This document shows positions 14,750 to 22,753 of a stretch of 23,177 nucleotides of DNA, piece by piece. The notes under the pieces were generated by a model, which was not told the origin of the DNA, searched no databases, and worked only from the letters and a program-made list of their open reading frames with translations. Origin of the DNA: an uncultured Faecalibacterium sp. (lineage in GTDB: Bacteria; Bacillota; Clostridia; Oscillospirales; Ruminococcaceae); contig CALDNF010000108.1 of the NCBI GenBank assembly GCA_937917475.1, positions 1 to 23,177 on the forward strand. Direction: 5' to 3'. The position numbers were made by a program, and so were the translations under genes. The number at the start of each line of letters is the position of its first letter. Positions within the stretch are counted from its first letter, which is position 1.

Positions 14750-14853
14750 AAGGATGGTATATCATACCCTGTTCTGCCCTTTTATAGGCCGGCAGGGTTC
14801 CGCCTGCACCTCCGGTGCGGGCTCACACATCAAGACAAAGGAGCAAAGCGACT

Positions 14854-15207
14854 ATGATCACTTCCCGTTTTCCGCTGGGAGACGTCAGCTTTACGGCTGA
14901 ATACTTTTCCACCCTCGTGGGCGAAGCGACGAAACAATGCTACGGTGTGGCAGCTATGGCCCCCCGTGACCTGACCGACGCTGTCAAGAGCATGGTCCTG
15001 CGTGGCACCGATTACTCTGAGAAGGGTGTCCGTGTTACACAGGAAGAGGGCCGTCTCGTGATCGAGCTGCACATTGCTGTCAGCTATGGCCTGAACATTT
15101 CCACTGCTGCCCGCAGCATCTCCCACCGCATCAAGGATGAGGTAGAGCAGGCCACCGGCCTCAAGGTCGCACGGGTCGTCGTGTCAGTGGATGACGTGAT
15201 TGCCTGA
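14854..15207 (+). CDS. Asp23/Gls24 family protein, YloU-like
   Basis: The 117-residue protein starts at the ATG at 14854, with AAAGGAG ten bases upstream; the frame is open to 14815 but lacks a site there. The Asp23 domain fills the whole protein: an N-terminal strand and helix with YFSTLVGEATKQCYGVAAM, a central RLVIELHIAVSYGLNI strand pair and a C-terminal helix with a final VARVVVSVDDV strand. It lacks membrane segments. In Bacillus and many Firmicutes the homologue yloU precedes yloV/fakA, as here (59-bp gap). The family is linked to envelope stress and fatty-acid or membrane functions, but its molecular role is unsettled. Confidence 0.92.
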   Translation: MITSRFPLGDVSFTAEYFSTLVGEATKQCYGVAAMAPRDLTDAVKSMVLRGTDYSEKGVRVTQEEGRLVIELHIAVSYGLNISTAARSISHRIKDEVEQATGLKVARVVVSVDDVIA

Positions 15208-15266
15208 GCCTGACTGCCACCCTCTACCCCCGGTGTTCCGGGAAAAGATTTAAGGAGTAAAATAGA

Positions 15267-16961
15267 ATGATTTCTGGCAAAATTCTGCGTGACGCCATCA
15301 TTTCCGGCGCAAACAACATCAACAACCAGCGGTCCCGTGTGGACGAGCTGAATGTTTTCCCTGTCCCTGATGGCGACACGGGCACCAACATGGGCATGAC
15401 CGTGGGTGCCGCCGTCCGTGAGCTGGAAGCTCTGGACGACAGCTGCACCGTGGGCGAGGCCGCCAAGACCGCTGCCTCTGCCATGCTGCGGGGTGCCCGG
15501 GGCAACTCCGGCGTCATCACCAGCCTGCTGTTCCGCGGCTTTTCCAAGGCTCTGGAAGGCAAGAAGGAAGCCGGCACCGCCGATCTGGTAGAAGCTCTGA
15601 AGAAGGGCGTTGAGGGTGCCTACAAGGCAGTCATGAAGCCCACGGAGGGCACCATCCTGACTGTTGCCCGCATCGCCAGTGAGGAAGCTGTTGCTGCCGA
15701 CACTGACAACGAAGCTGAGCTGTGGGACATCGTGCTGGCTGCCGGTCAGAAAGCACTGGACAACACCCCCAACCTGCTGCCCGTTCTGAAGAAGGCTGGC
15801 GTTGTGGACGCCGGCGGCCAGGGCATCATGATCATCTTTGAGGGCATGGGCAAGGTCTTCCACGGCGAGGCCATCGTGGCTGGCGGCGAGGCTGCGCCCA
15901 ATAAGGCAAAGCTTTCCACCGAGAACGCCGGCAAGGGTGTTTTCACCGATGACCTGATGAAGGTCGAGGACATCAAGAACGGCTACTGCACTCAGTTCCT
16001 CATCAACAAGAACGAGGGTGCTTCCGCCGCAAAGATGCGTGCCTTCGCAGAATCCAACGGTGACAGCGTGGTCTGCATCGAGGACGATGATGTGATCAAT
16101 CTCCACGTTCACACTGCGGACCCCGGCAAGATCCTGAGCGAAGCCATCAAGTACGGCTACCTGACCAACTTCAAGATCGAGAATATGCACGAGCAGTTCC
16201 TGGCCCGCCAGAAGCAGGGCAAGAGCCTCGAGAAGCAGGCTTCTGCCGAGAAAGCTCCCTCCCAGAGCAGCGAGTTCATTTATGCCGCTGTAGACCCCAG
16301 CCGTGACTATGGCTTTGTTGCTGTTGCCGCCGGTGAGGGCCTGAAGGCTGTCTTTACCGACCTTGCTGCAGATGCCGTGGTGTCCGGCGGTCAGACCATG
16401 AACCCCGCTACTGAGGATATCCTCGCCGCCATCCAGAGCGTGCCCGCCAAGACCGTGTTCGTGCTGCCCAACAACAAAAACATCATCATGGCTGCCGAGC
16501 AGGCCCAGAAGCTGGCTGACCGTCAGGTCGTGGTCCTGCCCACCCGCACCGTGCCCATGGGCATCACCGCTCTGCTCAACTTTGATCCTTCTGCCAACGT
16601 TGAGACCAACACCATCAACATGATGGCCGCCGCCGATAAAGTCTCCACCGGTCTCATCACCTACGCCGCCCGTGACAGCGAGTACGACGGCAAGCGGATC
16701 CGCAAGGGCGAGATCATGGCTCTGGAGAACGGCAAAATCGTTTCCACCTCCAATGACATCACCAAGGCCACCTATCGTCTGGCTCGTAGTATGTGCAAGA
16801 AGGATTCCAGCTTTGTGACCATCATCTCCGGCTGCGACGTCAGCGACGAGGATGCCGAGAAAGTCACCGAGATCGTCAAGGCAAAGTGCCCCAACCATGT
16901 TGAGGTCAGCCACATCCGAGGCGGTCAGCCGGTCTACTATTATATGATCAGCGTGGAGTAA
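15267..16961 (+). CDS. fakA: Fatty-acid kinase ATP-binding subunit (DAK2/DhaL fusion, YloV)
   Basis: FakA phosphorylates fatty acids held by a FakB (DegV-type) protein to acyl-phosphate, feeding exogenous fatty acids into phospholipid. The 564-residue product has an N-terminal DhaL kinase domain with FPVPDGDTGTNMG (31-43; Asp35 and Asp37 would bind Mg-ATP) and GARGNSGVI (76-84). A linker of about 310-335 (Gln, Lys and Ser rich) leads to the C-terminal two-lobed FakB-binding part. Length fits the family (about 550). The ATG has AAGGAG nine bases upstream. No fakB is in the window. The gene ends 2 bp before a repeat element, and its terminator lies about 100 bp further on. Confidence 0.94.
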   Translation: MISGKILRDAIISGANNINNQRSRVDELNVFPVPDGDTGTNMGMTVGAAVRELEALDDSCTVGEAAKTAASAMLRGARGNSGVITSLLFRGFSKALEGKKEAGTADLVEALKKGVEGAYKAVMKPTEGTILTVARIASEEAVAADTDNEAELWDIVLAAGQKALDNTPNLLPVLKKAGVVDAGGQGIMIIFEGMGKVFHGEAIVAGGEAAPNKAKLSTENAGKGVFTDDLMKVEDIKNGYCTQFLINKNEGASAAKMRAFAESNGDSVVCIEDDDVINLHVHTADPGKILSEAIKYGYLTNFKIENMHEQFLARQKQGKSLEKQASAEKAPSQSSEFIYAAVDPSRDYGFVAVAAGEGLKAVFTDLAADAVVSGGQTMNPATEDILAAIQSVPAKTVFVLPNNKNIIMAAEQAQKLADRQVVVLPTRTVPMGITALLNFDPSANVETNTINMMAAADKVSTGLITYAARDSEYDGKRIRKGEIMALENGKIVSTSNDITKATYRLARSMCKKDSSFVTIISGCDVSDEDAEKVTEIVKAKCPNHVEVSHIRGGQPVYYYMISVE

Positions 16962-16962
16962 C

Positions 16963-17012
16963 CCTCTCAGGCCGCTTTGCGGCCAGCTCCCCCGGAGGGG
17001 GAGCCCTTGGCA
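16963..17012 (+). repeat. Modular intergenic hairpin repeat, copy 1
   Basis: It consists of CCTCTCAG (16963-16970), a hairpin GGCCGC-TTT-GCGGCC (16970-16984), a second perfect 8-bp hairpin GCTCCCCC-GGA-GGGGGAGC (16986-17004) and a closing CCTTGGCA. The same order of parts occurs inverted at 17174-17227, but with a different first stem. Variable stems between fixed blocks suggest a dispersed genomic repeat family. It is also just where a fakA terminator could act, but no T-run follows. Confidence 0.75.
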
Positions 17013-17049
17013 AATTGATGCAGTCTGCTTAAAACGAGTCAGGCACAAT

Positions 17050-17136
17050 ATTTTATAAAACAACCGGGCCCTGCGGTCTGGATTCACGGCATGAAACCGT
17101 CGATCTGGACAACAGGGCCCGGCATTTTATATTATT
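17050..17136. terminator. Large structured element, likely bidirectional terminator
   Basis: CCGGGCCCTG (17064-17073) and CAGGGCCCGG (17113-17122) form a perfect 10-bp stem. The 39-nt interior has further pairing, including GGTC with GATC and ACGG with CCGT. The plus strand continues CATTTTATATTATT, the minus strand TTGTTTTATAAAAT. It lies between two converging genes, fakA and the small membrane protein. The interior is more elaborate than a terminator needs, so a small RNA or a mobile-repeat core is possible. Confidence 0.6.
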
Positions 17137-17173
17137 GAGAAACTTTAATCCGTCAGCATTTATGAACCGGCCT

Positions 17174-17227
17174 GCCAAAGGCTCTCTCCTGGGGAGCAGT
17201 CAAAGCCTTATGGCTTTGACTGAGAGG
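17174..17227 (-). repeat. Modular intergenic hairpin repeat, copy 2 (inverted)
   Basis: Read on the minus strand it begins CCTCTCAG and has a perfect 11-bp stem CAGTCAAAGCC-ATAA-GGCTTTGACTG (17222-17197), then GCTCCCC, an imperfect second stem ending GAGCC, and TTTGGCA. Block order matches copy 1, while the first stem is unrelated in sequence. It overlaps the 3' end of the membrane protein gene and supplies its stop codon. Confidence 0.75.
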
Positions 17228-17597
17228 ACTTATCCTGTTCTTCCCGGAGCTTCTTGATCCGCTTTTTCTCACTTTCAACGTGGGGCCAGGGCCAGGAGAA
17301 GCCTTCATTTTTGCGGCACCAGCTCACGAGAGGATAAAAAGCGAACGCCAATCCAAAGAGATACAGCAGCAGATACAGTAGTGCATCCAGTGTAAACAGC
17401 GCATCCAATGCGCCCACCAGAGCCATCACAAAGCCTGCTTTCAGGAAAAACAGGCCGTTCTGGCGGCAGTACTCCGGGAAATTTTCCTCCTTGACCGCTC
17501 TGCGACCCTGATCGCCCCAGATGCGGGGATTGCGCAGGACAGAATATCCGTAAAAGACCAGCATCAGACCACAGGTAAGCTGAAAGCCAAAAAACAT
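17208..17597 (-). CDS. Small membrane protein of unknown function
   Basis: I do not recognise the family. The 129-residue protein has three likely membrane segments (about 1-21, 48-68 and 69-92) with a short soluble loop (22-47, RNPRIWGDQGRRAVKEEN) and a charged, Lys/Arg/Glu-rich cytoplasmic tail from 95. The ATG has GAGGTG five bases upstream. It begins 33 bp after lysA and is probably co-transcribed with it. The last residues, SSQSKP, and the TAA stop are encoded by the inverted repeat copy 2: the stop sits in the loop of its hairpin. The original C-terminus may have been longer or different. No metabolic link to LysA is visible. Confidence 0.75.
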   Translation of the reverse strand: MFFGFQLTCGLMLVFYGYSVLRNPRIWGDQGRRAVKEENFPEYCRQNGLFFLKAGFVMALVGALDALFTLDALLYLLLYLFGLAFAFYPLVSWCRKNEGFSWPWPHVESEKKRIKKLREEQDKSSQSKP

Positions 17598-17630
17598 GGA
17601 GACACCTCGTTTTTATCAGATGATCAGAGC

Positions 17631-18917
17631 TTACTCCTCGAACAGAGACTTGACCTCGGGCAGGTAATCCAGCGTTGCAAAGTAATCCCGGGGCGTCTCG
17701 GCACGGCGGATCAGGCGGTGAGAGCCATCCTCGCACAGCAGCACTTCGGCACTGCGCAGCTTACCGTTGTAGTTGTAGCCCATGGCAGAACCGTGTGCAC
17801 CGGTATCGTGGATATAGATCAGGTCGCCGATATCGATCTTGGGCAGCATCCGGTCAATGGCAAACTTGTCGTTGTTCTCGCACAAACCGCCCACCACATC
17901 GTACTTGTGGTCACAGGGAGCGTTCTCCTTGCCCAGCACCGTGATGTGATGGTATGCACCATACATGGCAGGGCGCATCAGGTTGGCTGCGCAGGCATCC
18001 AGACCGATGTACTCCTTGTAGATGTGCTTTTCGTGGATGGCAGTTGCCACCAGAGCACCATAAGGGCCGGTGGTAAAGCGGCCCATCTCCGTGAAGATGG
18101 CCACATCCCCCATGCCAGCGGGGACCAGAATCTCTTCAAACTTCTGCCGGACGCCCTCGCCGATAGCCATGATGTCGTTCTCGGTCTGGTCGGGACGGTA
18201 GGGGATGCCCACACCACCGGAGAGATTGATATAGCCGATGTGAACGCCGGTAGCCTTCTGGACCCGGACGGCCAGCTGGAACAGGATGCCGGCCAGCTCC
18301 GGATAGTAGGCGTCGGAGATGGTGTTGGAAGCCAGGAAGGCGTGGATGCCGAAGTTCTTGGCACCCTTGGCAGCCAGCTTCTTGTAACTGTCGATCATCT
18401 GTTCCTCCGTCATGCCGTACTTGGCATCGCCGGGCTTGTCCATGACCTGAAAGCCTTCTTCGCTCTCGCCCAGCTGGAAGGTTCCGCCCGGGTTGTAACG
18501 GCAGAAGATATTCTCGGGCACACCGGCCACCCGCTCAAGGAACTCCACCATCGTGGCATCGTCAAGGTTGATGTAGGCACCCAACTCATAAGCCTTCTTC
18601 ATGTCCTCTACAGGGGTCTGATTGGAGGAGAACATGATGTCGCTGCCGGAGAAGCCACAGGCTTCACTGAGCATCAGCTCGGTGAGAGACGAGCAGTCCA
18701 CACCGCAGCCCTCCTCCTGCAAGATCTTCAGAATGATGGGGTTGGGCAGAGCCTTGACGGCAAAATACTCCTTGAAGCCCTTGTTCCAGCTGAAGGCCTT
18801 GTTGATGCGGCGTGCATTTTCACGGATGCCCTTCTCATCGTAAATGTGGAAGGGGGTGGGCACGTCCTGAATGATCTCCTGAGCCTGCGCCTCGGTCAAA
18901 AACGGTTTCTTTTCCAT
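17631..18917 (-). CDS. lysA: Diaminopimelate decarboxylase family protein
   Basis: LysA removes CO2 from meso-diaminopimelate to make lysine, in the cytoplasm. The 428-residue protein is a fold-type III PLP enzyme: the PLP lysine is Lys55 in YFAVKALPNP, and other parts are FGIHAFLASN (189-198), SGGVGIPY (233-240), EMGRF (277-281), the active-site CENND (346-350, Cys346) and the HDTGAHGSAMGYNYNG segment (370-385). Related enzymes (carboxynorspermidine or ornithine decarboxylases) share this fold; length and motif order favour LysA. The ATG has GAGGG eight bases upstream. It is 55 bp after the sugar dehydratase gene, with a small CACCGG/CCGGTG hairpin and a weak TATAAA between. Its substrate is also a peptidoglycan building block, so it shapes the balance of wall and protein supply. 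Confidence 0.9.
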   Translation of the reverse strand: MEKKPFLTEAQAQEIIQDVPTPFHIYDEKGIRENARRINKAFSWNKGFKEYFAVKALPNPIILKILQEEGCGVDCSSLTELMLSEACGFSGSDIMFSSNQTPVEDMKKAYELGAYINLDDATMVEFLERVAGVPENIFCRYNPGGTFQLGESEEGFQVMDKPGDAKYGMTEEQMIDSYKKLAAKGAKNFGIHAFLASNTISDAYYPELAGILFQLAVRVQKATGVHIGYINLSGGVGIPYRPDQTENDIMAIGEGVRQKFEEILVPAGMGDVAIFTEMGRFTTGPYGALVATAIHEKHIYKEYIGLDACAANLMRPAMYGAYHHITVLGKENAPCDHKYDVVGGLCENNDKFAIDRMLPKIDIGDLIYIHDTGAHGSAMGYNYNGKLRSAEVLLCEDGSHRLIRRAETPRDYFATLDYLPEVKSLFEE

Positions 18918-18972
18918 AAATACATCCCTCTCGTTTTATAGTCACACCGGCATTTCCGGTGGGTCAGCATGG

Positions 18973-20874
18973 TCATAGCTTGAGGTTTTCCCGGGTGGGT
19001 GTAAAGGTGGGGATCATCTTTTCCAGCTGATCCACCACGCCCTCGTCGTTGTGGGCAGCAGCGGCAAACAAATCCTGCAGCTGTTCGTAAAATACCGCCA
19101 GATCGATATTTCTCGGCGGAGCAACAAAGATCTTGTTGTGCTCGGTGCGGCGCATCTTGTCCTGCTCCTCGTCCATCATCAGCTCTTCGTAGAGCTTCTC
19201 GCCGGGACGCAGGCCCACGATCTTGATCTCCATGTTCACTCCCGGCTCATAGCCGTAGAAGCGGATGAGCTGCTCGGCAAGGTCCATGATCTTGACCGGC
19301 TCGCCCATATCCAGCACATAGATGCTGCCGCTCTCTGCCAGAGCACCGGCCTGCAGCACCAGCTGCGCCGCCTCGGGAATGGTCATAAAATACCGCTCGA
19401 TGTTGGGGTCGGTCAATGTGACCGGCCCGCCCTTTTTGATCTGGGATTCAAACAGCGGGATCACACTGCCATGGCTGCCCAGCACATTGCCGAAGCGGAC
19501 GGCCACACACTTCATCTCGGTGTTGCCCGCAAAGGTCTGGATCAGCATTTCACAAAGCCGCTTGGTGCAGCCCATGACGCTGGTGGGGTTGACTGCCTTG
19601 TCAGTAGACAGCTGCACCAGCCGCTCCACGCCGTGCTCACTGGCACTGGTCAGAAGGTTCTTGGTGCCAAGGACATTGTTCTTGACCGCCTCTGCCGGGC
19701 TCACTTCCATCAGGGGGACGTGTTTATGGGCAGCGGCATGGAACACCACCGTGGGATGATACGTCTCAAACACCTCATCCAGCCGCTTTTTGTCCCGGAT
19801 GGAGCCGATGAGCACCGTGACCGGCACCTCCCGGCCGTATTTCTGCTGAAGCTCCATCTGCAGCTCATAGGCGCAGTTCTCGTAGATATCAAAGATCAGC
19901 AGCTTGCCGGGATGGAACCTCATGACCTGACGGCAGAGTTCGCTGCCGATGCTTCCGCCGCCGCCGGTGACCAGCACCGTTTTGCCCGTGAGGTAACCGG
20001 AAATTTTGGCGGTGTCCAGCGTGACCTCCTCCCGGGAAAGGAAGTCAGCGGTGTTCAGTTCCCGGAAGGCCCCCTGCTGAGGTGCACCGGCCCCCACCAG
20101 CTGCGGGTCGCTCAAAATCTGAACGGCACAGTGGGTGGAAACACAGAGATCAATGACATGGTTCAGGCGACTGCCCTTCAGAGTAGGGATCGCAATGATG
20201 ATGGTGTGGATGCTGTATTTTGCGCACAGGTCCGGGATCTGTTCCAGCGTTCCCTTGATCGGCACACCGTGGATGGTCTGGTTCAGCTTATTGGGGTCAT
20301 CGTCCACAGCCACCACCGGGTGGCCGTAGAGCGTATTGGTCTTGCAGACATTGATGGCCCAGCCGCCGGCCTCGCCCGCACCTACGATCATCACCGGGCG
20401 GTTGGGGTCCTTGCTGGTATTCCCTCTCAGCCGTTCCCCAAGGGAGTGGTTGAGGAAGAGCCGCCAGGCCAAACGGCTGCCGCCCATCAGCAGCAGAATG
20501 AACACCGCCGCCATGGCATTGGCCGAGTTGAAAAGCACACCATGGATCAGCGTCTTATTCACAAGATAGACAATGACCGTCGGCACAGCAATGGTCCCGG
20601 CCAGACGAATCAGATCCCGCTCCCCGGCATATTTCCAGAGGATGCTGTAGAGCCCGCCCGCCAGAAAGCAGACCAGATAGACCGCCACGATCCAGGGCAG
20701 ATGATGGTAAAGGATCTGAAGGTTATGCGGCCACCAGACCTCTTCATTGGCTGCGCCGTCCGCCCGGAGCAGCAGTGCAAAATAAAAGCTGAACGCCACG
20801 ATGGCCGCATCCAGCAGCACAAGAAATGTCCGGCGCAGCACAACTCTCGGCGTAAAATGATTCATCTTTTTCAC
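18973..20874 (-). CDS. Membrane-bound nucleotide-sugar 4,6-dehydratase/epimerase (CapD/PglF/WbpM type)
   Basis: The family converts UDP-GlcNAc to a 4-keto-6-deoxy sugar for capsule, glycan or glycoprotein synthesis. The 633-residue protein has four membrane segments (about 13-37, 58-80, 91-110, 118-135), a first Rossmann domain (VGAGEAG, 164-170) and the catalytic short-chain dehydrogenase domain (TGGGGSIG, 303-310). The catalytic centre reads STDKA (423-427) with Met434 and Lys438: a Met stands where most short-chain enzymes have Tyr, the hallmark of the large WbpM/PglF group. GLRPGEKLYEEL (554-565) is also typical. The start is GTG at 20874, six bases after AGAGGA; an ATG nine bases in is too far. 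It lies downstream of a flippase gene, which supports a surface-glycan role, and has its own promoter. Confidence 0.93.
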   Translation of the reverse strand: MKKMNHFTPRVVLRRTFLVLLDAAIVAFSFYFALLLRADGAANEEVWWPHNLQILYHHLPWIVAVYLVCFLAGGLYSILWKYAGERDLIRLAGTIAVPTVIVYLVNKTLIHGVLFNSANAMAAVFILLLMGGSRLAWRLFLNHSLGERLRGNTSKDPNRPVMIVGAGEAGGWAINVCKTNTLYGHPVVAVDDDPNKLNQTIHGVPIKGTLEQIPDLCAKYSIHTIIIAIPTLKGSRLNHVIDLCVSTHCAVQILSDPQLVGAGAPQQGAFRELNTADFLSREEVTLDTAKISGYLTGKTVLVTGGGGSIGSELCRQVMRFHPGKLLIFDIYENCAYELQMELQQKYGREVPVTVLIGSIRDKKRLDEVFETYHPTVVFHAAAHKHVPLMEVSPAEAVKNNVLGTKNLLTSASEHGVERLVQLSTDKAVNPTSVMGCTKRLCEMLIQTFAGNTEMKCVAVRFGNVLGSHGSVIPLFESQIKKGGPVTLTDPNIERYFMTIPEAAQLVLQAGALAESGSIYVLDMGEPVKIMDLAEQLIRFYGYEPGVNMEIKIVGLRPGEKLYEELMMDEEQDKMRRTEHNKIFVAPPRNIDLAVFYEQLQDLFAAAAHNDEGVVDQLEKMIPTFTPTRENLKL

Positions 20875-20980
20875 AAAAAGTCCTCTTTTGCTTTGGTGCG
20901 GAGCCTGTCCGCAGCATATTTGATCCCGACGGCCGGCCTTTTATCCCCAAAATGCCCTGTTCCGCCATGATATCTATTGT

Positions 20981-21009
20981 ATTATACTCAATTCCCGCCC
21001 CGCTGTCCA
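20981..21009 (-). promoter_or_regulatory. Promoter of the sugar dehydratase gene
   Basis: The minus strand has TGGACA (21009-21004), a 17-nt spacer and a perfect TATAAT (20986-20981). It overlaps the end of the flippase gene. The leader of about 100 nt has a TGCGGA/TCCGCA hairpin near its 3' end and a GGCCGGCC palindrome. Confidence 0.8.
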
Positions 21010-22598
21010 GAAAATTCCGAATTCCCTGTATTTTTCGTTTGTTTTACCCGGTGCAGGGTCAGAGCCGAAAGCAGTTCACAGCCAAGCCCCAGCGGCCATG
21101 CAGCCCCAAGGCAGACCGCTGAAGTCCCCAGCCCGCCCGCTGCCAAAGCAAGCAGCTGCAACGGAAGTTCGCCTCCAAGCAGAGGTGTCAGCAGCAGATG
21201 GAACACCTGCCCCGCTGCCGCTCCCGCACAAGCCGCAGCCATCGGAGCCCCCAGCCAACGCCAGAATTTTGCCGTTGTAAACTCGATTCCGCAGCAGACC
21301 AGCAGCCGCCGGGTATTGGCGGTGCAGGTATAAAGGGAGGACAGCAGGATGACAAAGAGAAACCCTTTCATTCCCCAGCGAGGCAGCAGAATGATCACTC
21401 CGGCAATGCGGAGCACCGAATCCCAGACACTGTACCGGAACACGGCCCGCTGCTCCCCGATGCCCTTCATGGCACCGTCAACCATGCTTTCAAGATAAAG
21501 CAGCGGCATGGCCGGGCCCAGAACCTCGAGATAGAATCCTGCCTCTGCACTGTGGTAAAGAGTCTGCGCCAATGGCCCGCCCCAGACCCAGAATACCGCC
21601 CCTGCCCAAGCAGAGAAATACCCGGTGAGCCGGAGCATCCGGTCGATGAGATGGGCCAGACGCACCGTCTCCCGCCGGATGTGCGCCTGGGTGATCTCCG
21701 GCATCAAAAGCACCGAAAGACTGCCCAGAAGCCCAAAGGGAAAGGTAAGCAGGGGCAGAGCCATACCTTTTAAATTGCCATATTGGGTCAGGGCTGCGTC
21801 CCGGCCCCCCGCTTCCAGCAGATAAACCGTCAGACAGGCGGGTACCAGCATATTTTCCGCCGTGTGAAGGGCACTGGCAAGACAGCGTCCTCCCTCCACC
21901 GGCCACAAAATTTCCCAGAGCCGCCGCCCCGGGTCGATGGGCCGTTCCGGCTTTACGCCGCAAAAGCAGCGTCTCATCTCCCGCCGACAGAAGCCTGCCA
22001 TGAAAAGGGCCGATACCATCTCGCTGACTGCGGTGGCTCCCAGCACTGCGCCACACTGTCGGCCTGCGTCCAGTCCGGAGCTTCCTTCCAGCACAAGAGC
22101 AATGATCCCCACCCGGATGCTCTGCTCGGCCAGCTGGCTTACCACATTGGGCTCCACCCGCCGTCGTGCAATAAAAAATCCACGAAGCACCGCAGACACC
22201 GCCATCCAGGGCAGACCAAATGAAGCGGCACGCAGCGGAAACGCTGCCCGCTCATCTCCCAGCCACCATTTTGCCGCAAGCCCTGCCAGCCCGAACTGCG
22301 CCCCCATGGCAGCGGTGCCCAGCGCAAGCCCGGCCCCCAACAGGCGCACCAACATTCCCCGGGCTGCTGCCCGGCTCCGGCTCAATTCTTCGGCCATCAG
22401 GCGGGTCGCCGCCACCGATACCCCCGCCGTTGCCAGCGTAACAAAAAGGGAGTAGACGGCCAGCACCAGCTGATACAGTCCCATTCCCTCTCCGCCCAGA
22501 ACATTTGCCAGATAGATGCGCAGCCCCAGCCCCGCTAACCGGAGCAGCACGTCCGCCCCGGTCATCAGGGCGGCATTTTTCAGATAGCTTCGCCCCAT
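20988..22598 (-). CDS. MOP-superfamily polysaccharide flippase, SpoVB/MurJ-like
   Basis: The 536-residue protein starts at the ATG at 22598, nine bases after GGAGGG; a frame open to 22637 has no ribosome site. It is a polytopic membrane protein with about 14 hydrophobic segments and the family's N-terminal pattern, SYLLKNAALMT-like then LRIYLANVLGGEGMGLYQL. Members flip lipid-linked oligosaccharides or lipid II across the membrane. SpoVB, from sporulation, is the closest named type, but the substrate cannot be read from sequence. The following gene, a nucleotide-sugar dehydratase, suggests a surface glycan. The C-terminus is a short hydrophilic tail. The gene is divergent from the Mrp gene; I found no clear promoter. 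Confidence 0.88.
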   Translation of the reverse strand: MGRSYLKNAALMTGADVLLRLAGLGLRIYLANVLGGEGMGLYQLVLAVYSLFVTLATAGVSVAATRLMAEELSRSRAAARGMLVRLLGAGLALGTAAMGAQFGLAGLAAKWWLGDERAAFPLRAASFGLPWMAVSAVLRGFFIARRRVEPNVVSQLAEQSIRVGIIALVLEGSSGLDAGRQCGAVLGATAVSEMVSALFMAGFCRREMRRCFCGVKPERPIDPGRRLWEILWPVEGGRCLASALHTAENMLVPACLTVYLLEAGGRDAALTQYGNLKGMALPLLTFPFGLLGSLSVLLMPEITQAHIRRETVRLAHLIDRMLRLTGYFSAWAGAVFWVWGGPLAQTLYHSAEAGFYLEVLGPAMPLLYLESMVDGAMKGIGEQRAVFRYSVWDSVLRIAGVIILLPRWGMKGFLFVILLSSLYTCTANTRRLLVCCGIEFTTAKFWRWLGAPMAAACAGAAAGQVFHLLLTPLLGGELPLQLLALAAGGLGTSAVCLGAAWPLGLGCELLSALTLHRVKQTKNTGNSEFSGQRGGN

Positions 22599-22691
22599 AC
22601 CGCTCTTCCCTCCCCCGCTCTGGTCCTCGTACAGCATATGCAGCCGGACAAGACGTCTATACGCTATGTTAAAACTGAGGAGGCCTGCGGG

Positions 22692-22720
22692 TTGTTTCTC
22701 TCATAGTTTTGTGGTATGAT
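22692..22720 (+). promoter_or_regulatory. Promoter of the Mrp-type gene
   Basis: TTGTTT (22692-22697), a 17-nt spacer and TATGAT (22715-22720). The start would be near 22727, so the transcript begins only a few bases before a hairpin. An alternative TATAAA (22731-22736) has TTGTGG 16 bases before it. Confidence 0.6.
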
Positions 22721-22733
22721 ATAGAAAGGTTAT

Positions 22734-22753
22734 AAAGGCGGCAACGCCTTTTT
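22734..22753 (+). terminator. Terminator-like hairpin at the 5' end of the Mrp mRNA
   Basis: AAAGGCG-GCAA-CGCCTTT is a perfect 7-bp stem with a GNRA loop, then TT. It starts about 7 nt after the predicted transcription start. It may be an attenuator or a 5' protective stem; so short a transcript would make an ordinary terminator unusual. Confidence 0.55.

Larger units (their letters stand above)
14551..14853. other. Divergent intergenic region between the CBS gene and yloU
   Basis: This 303-bp AT-rich stretch holds one promoter for each side and no convincing gene. Near the yloU promoter start site is a short palindrome, GGTAT-ATC-ATACC (14756-14768). In the yloU leader is a GC hairpin with GCACC-TCC-GGTGC as its centre (about 14810-14822), not followed by a T-run. 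A perfect TATAAT at 14656 on the plus strand has no -35 partner. Confidence 0.6.

Noticed and set aside
15084..17087. Open frame of 667 codons on the minus strand over fakA
   Set aside because: It is fully antisense to fakA, is rich in Gly, His and Asp as expected from reversed codons, and has no domain.
18945..18961. CACCGG/CCGGTG hairpin before lysA as a terminator for the sugar dehydratase gene
   Set aside because: The stem is only six base pairs and no T-run follows, so read-through into lysA is likely.
19051..20970. Open frame of 639 codons on the plus strand over the sugar dehydratase gene
   Set aside because: It is an antisense shadow with no domain and no ribosome site.
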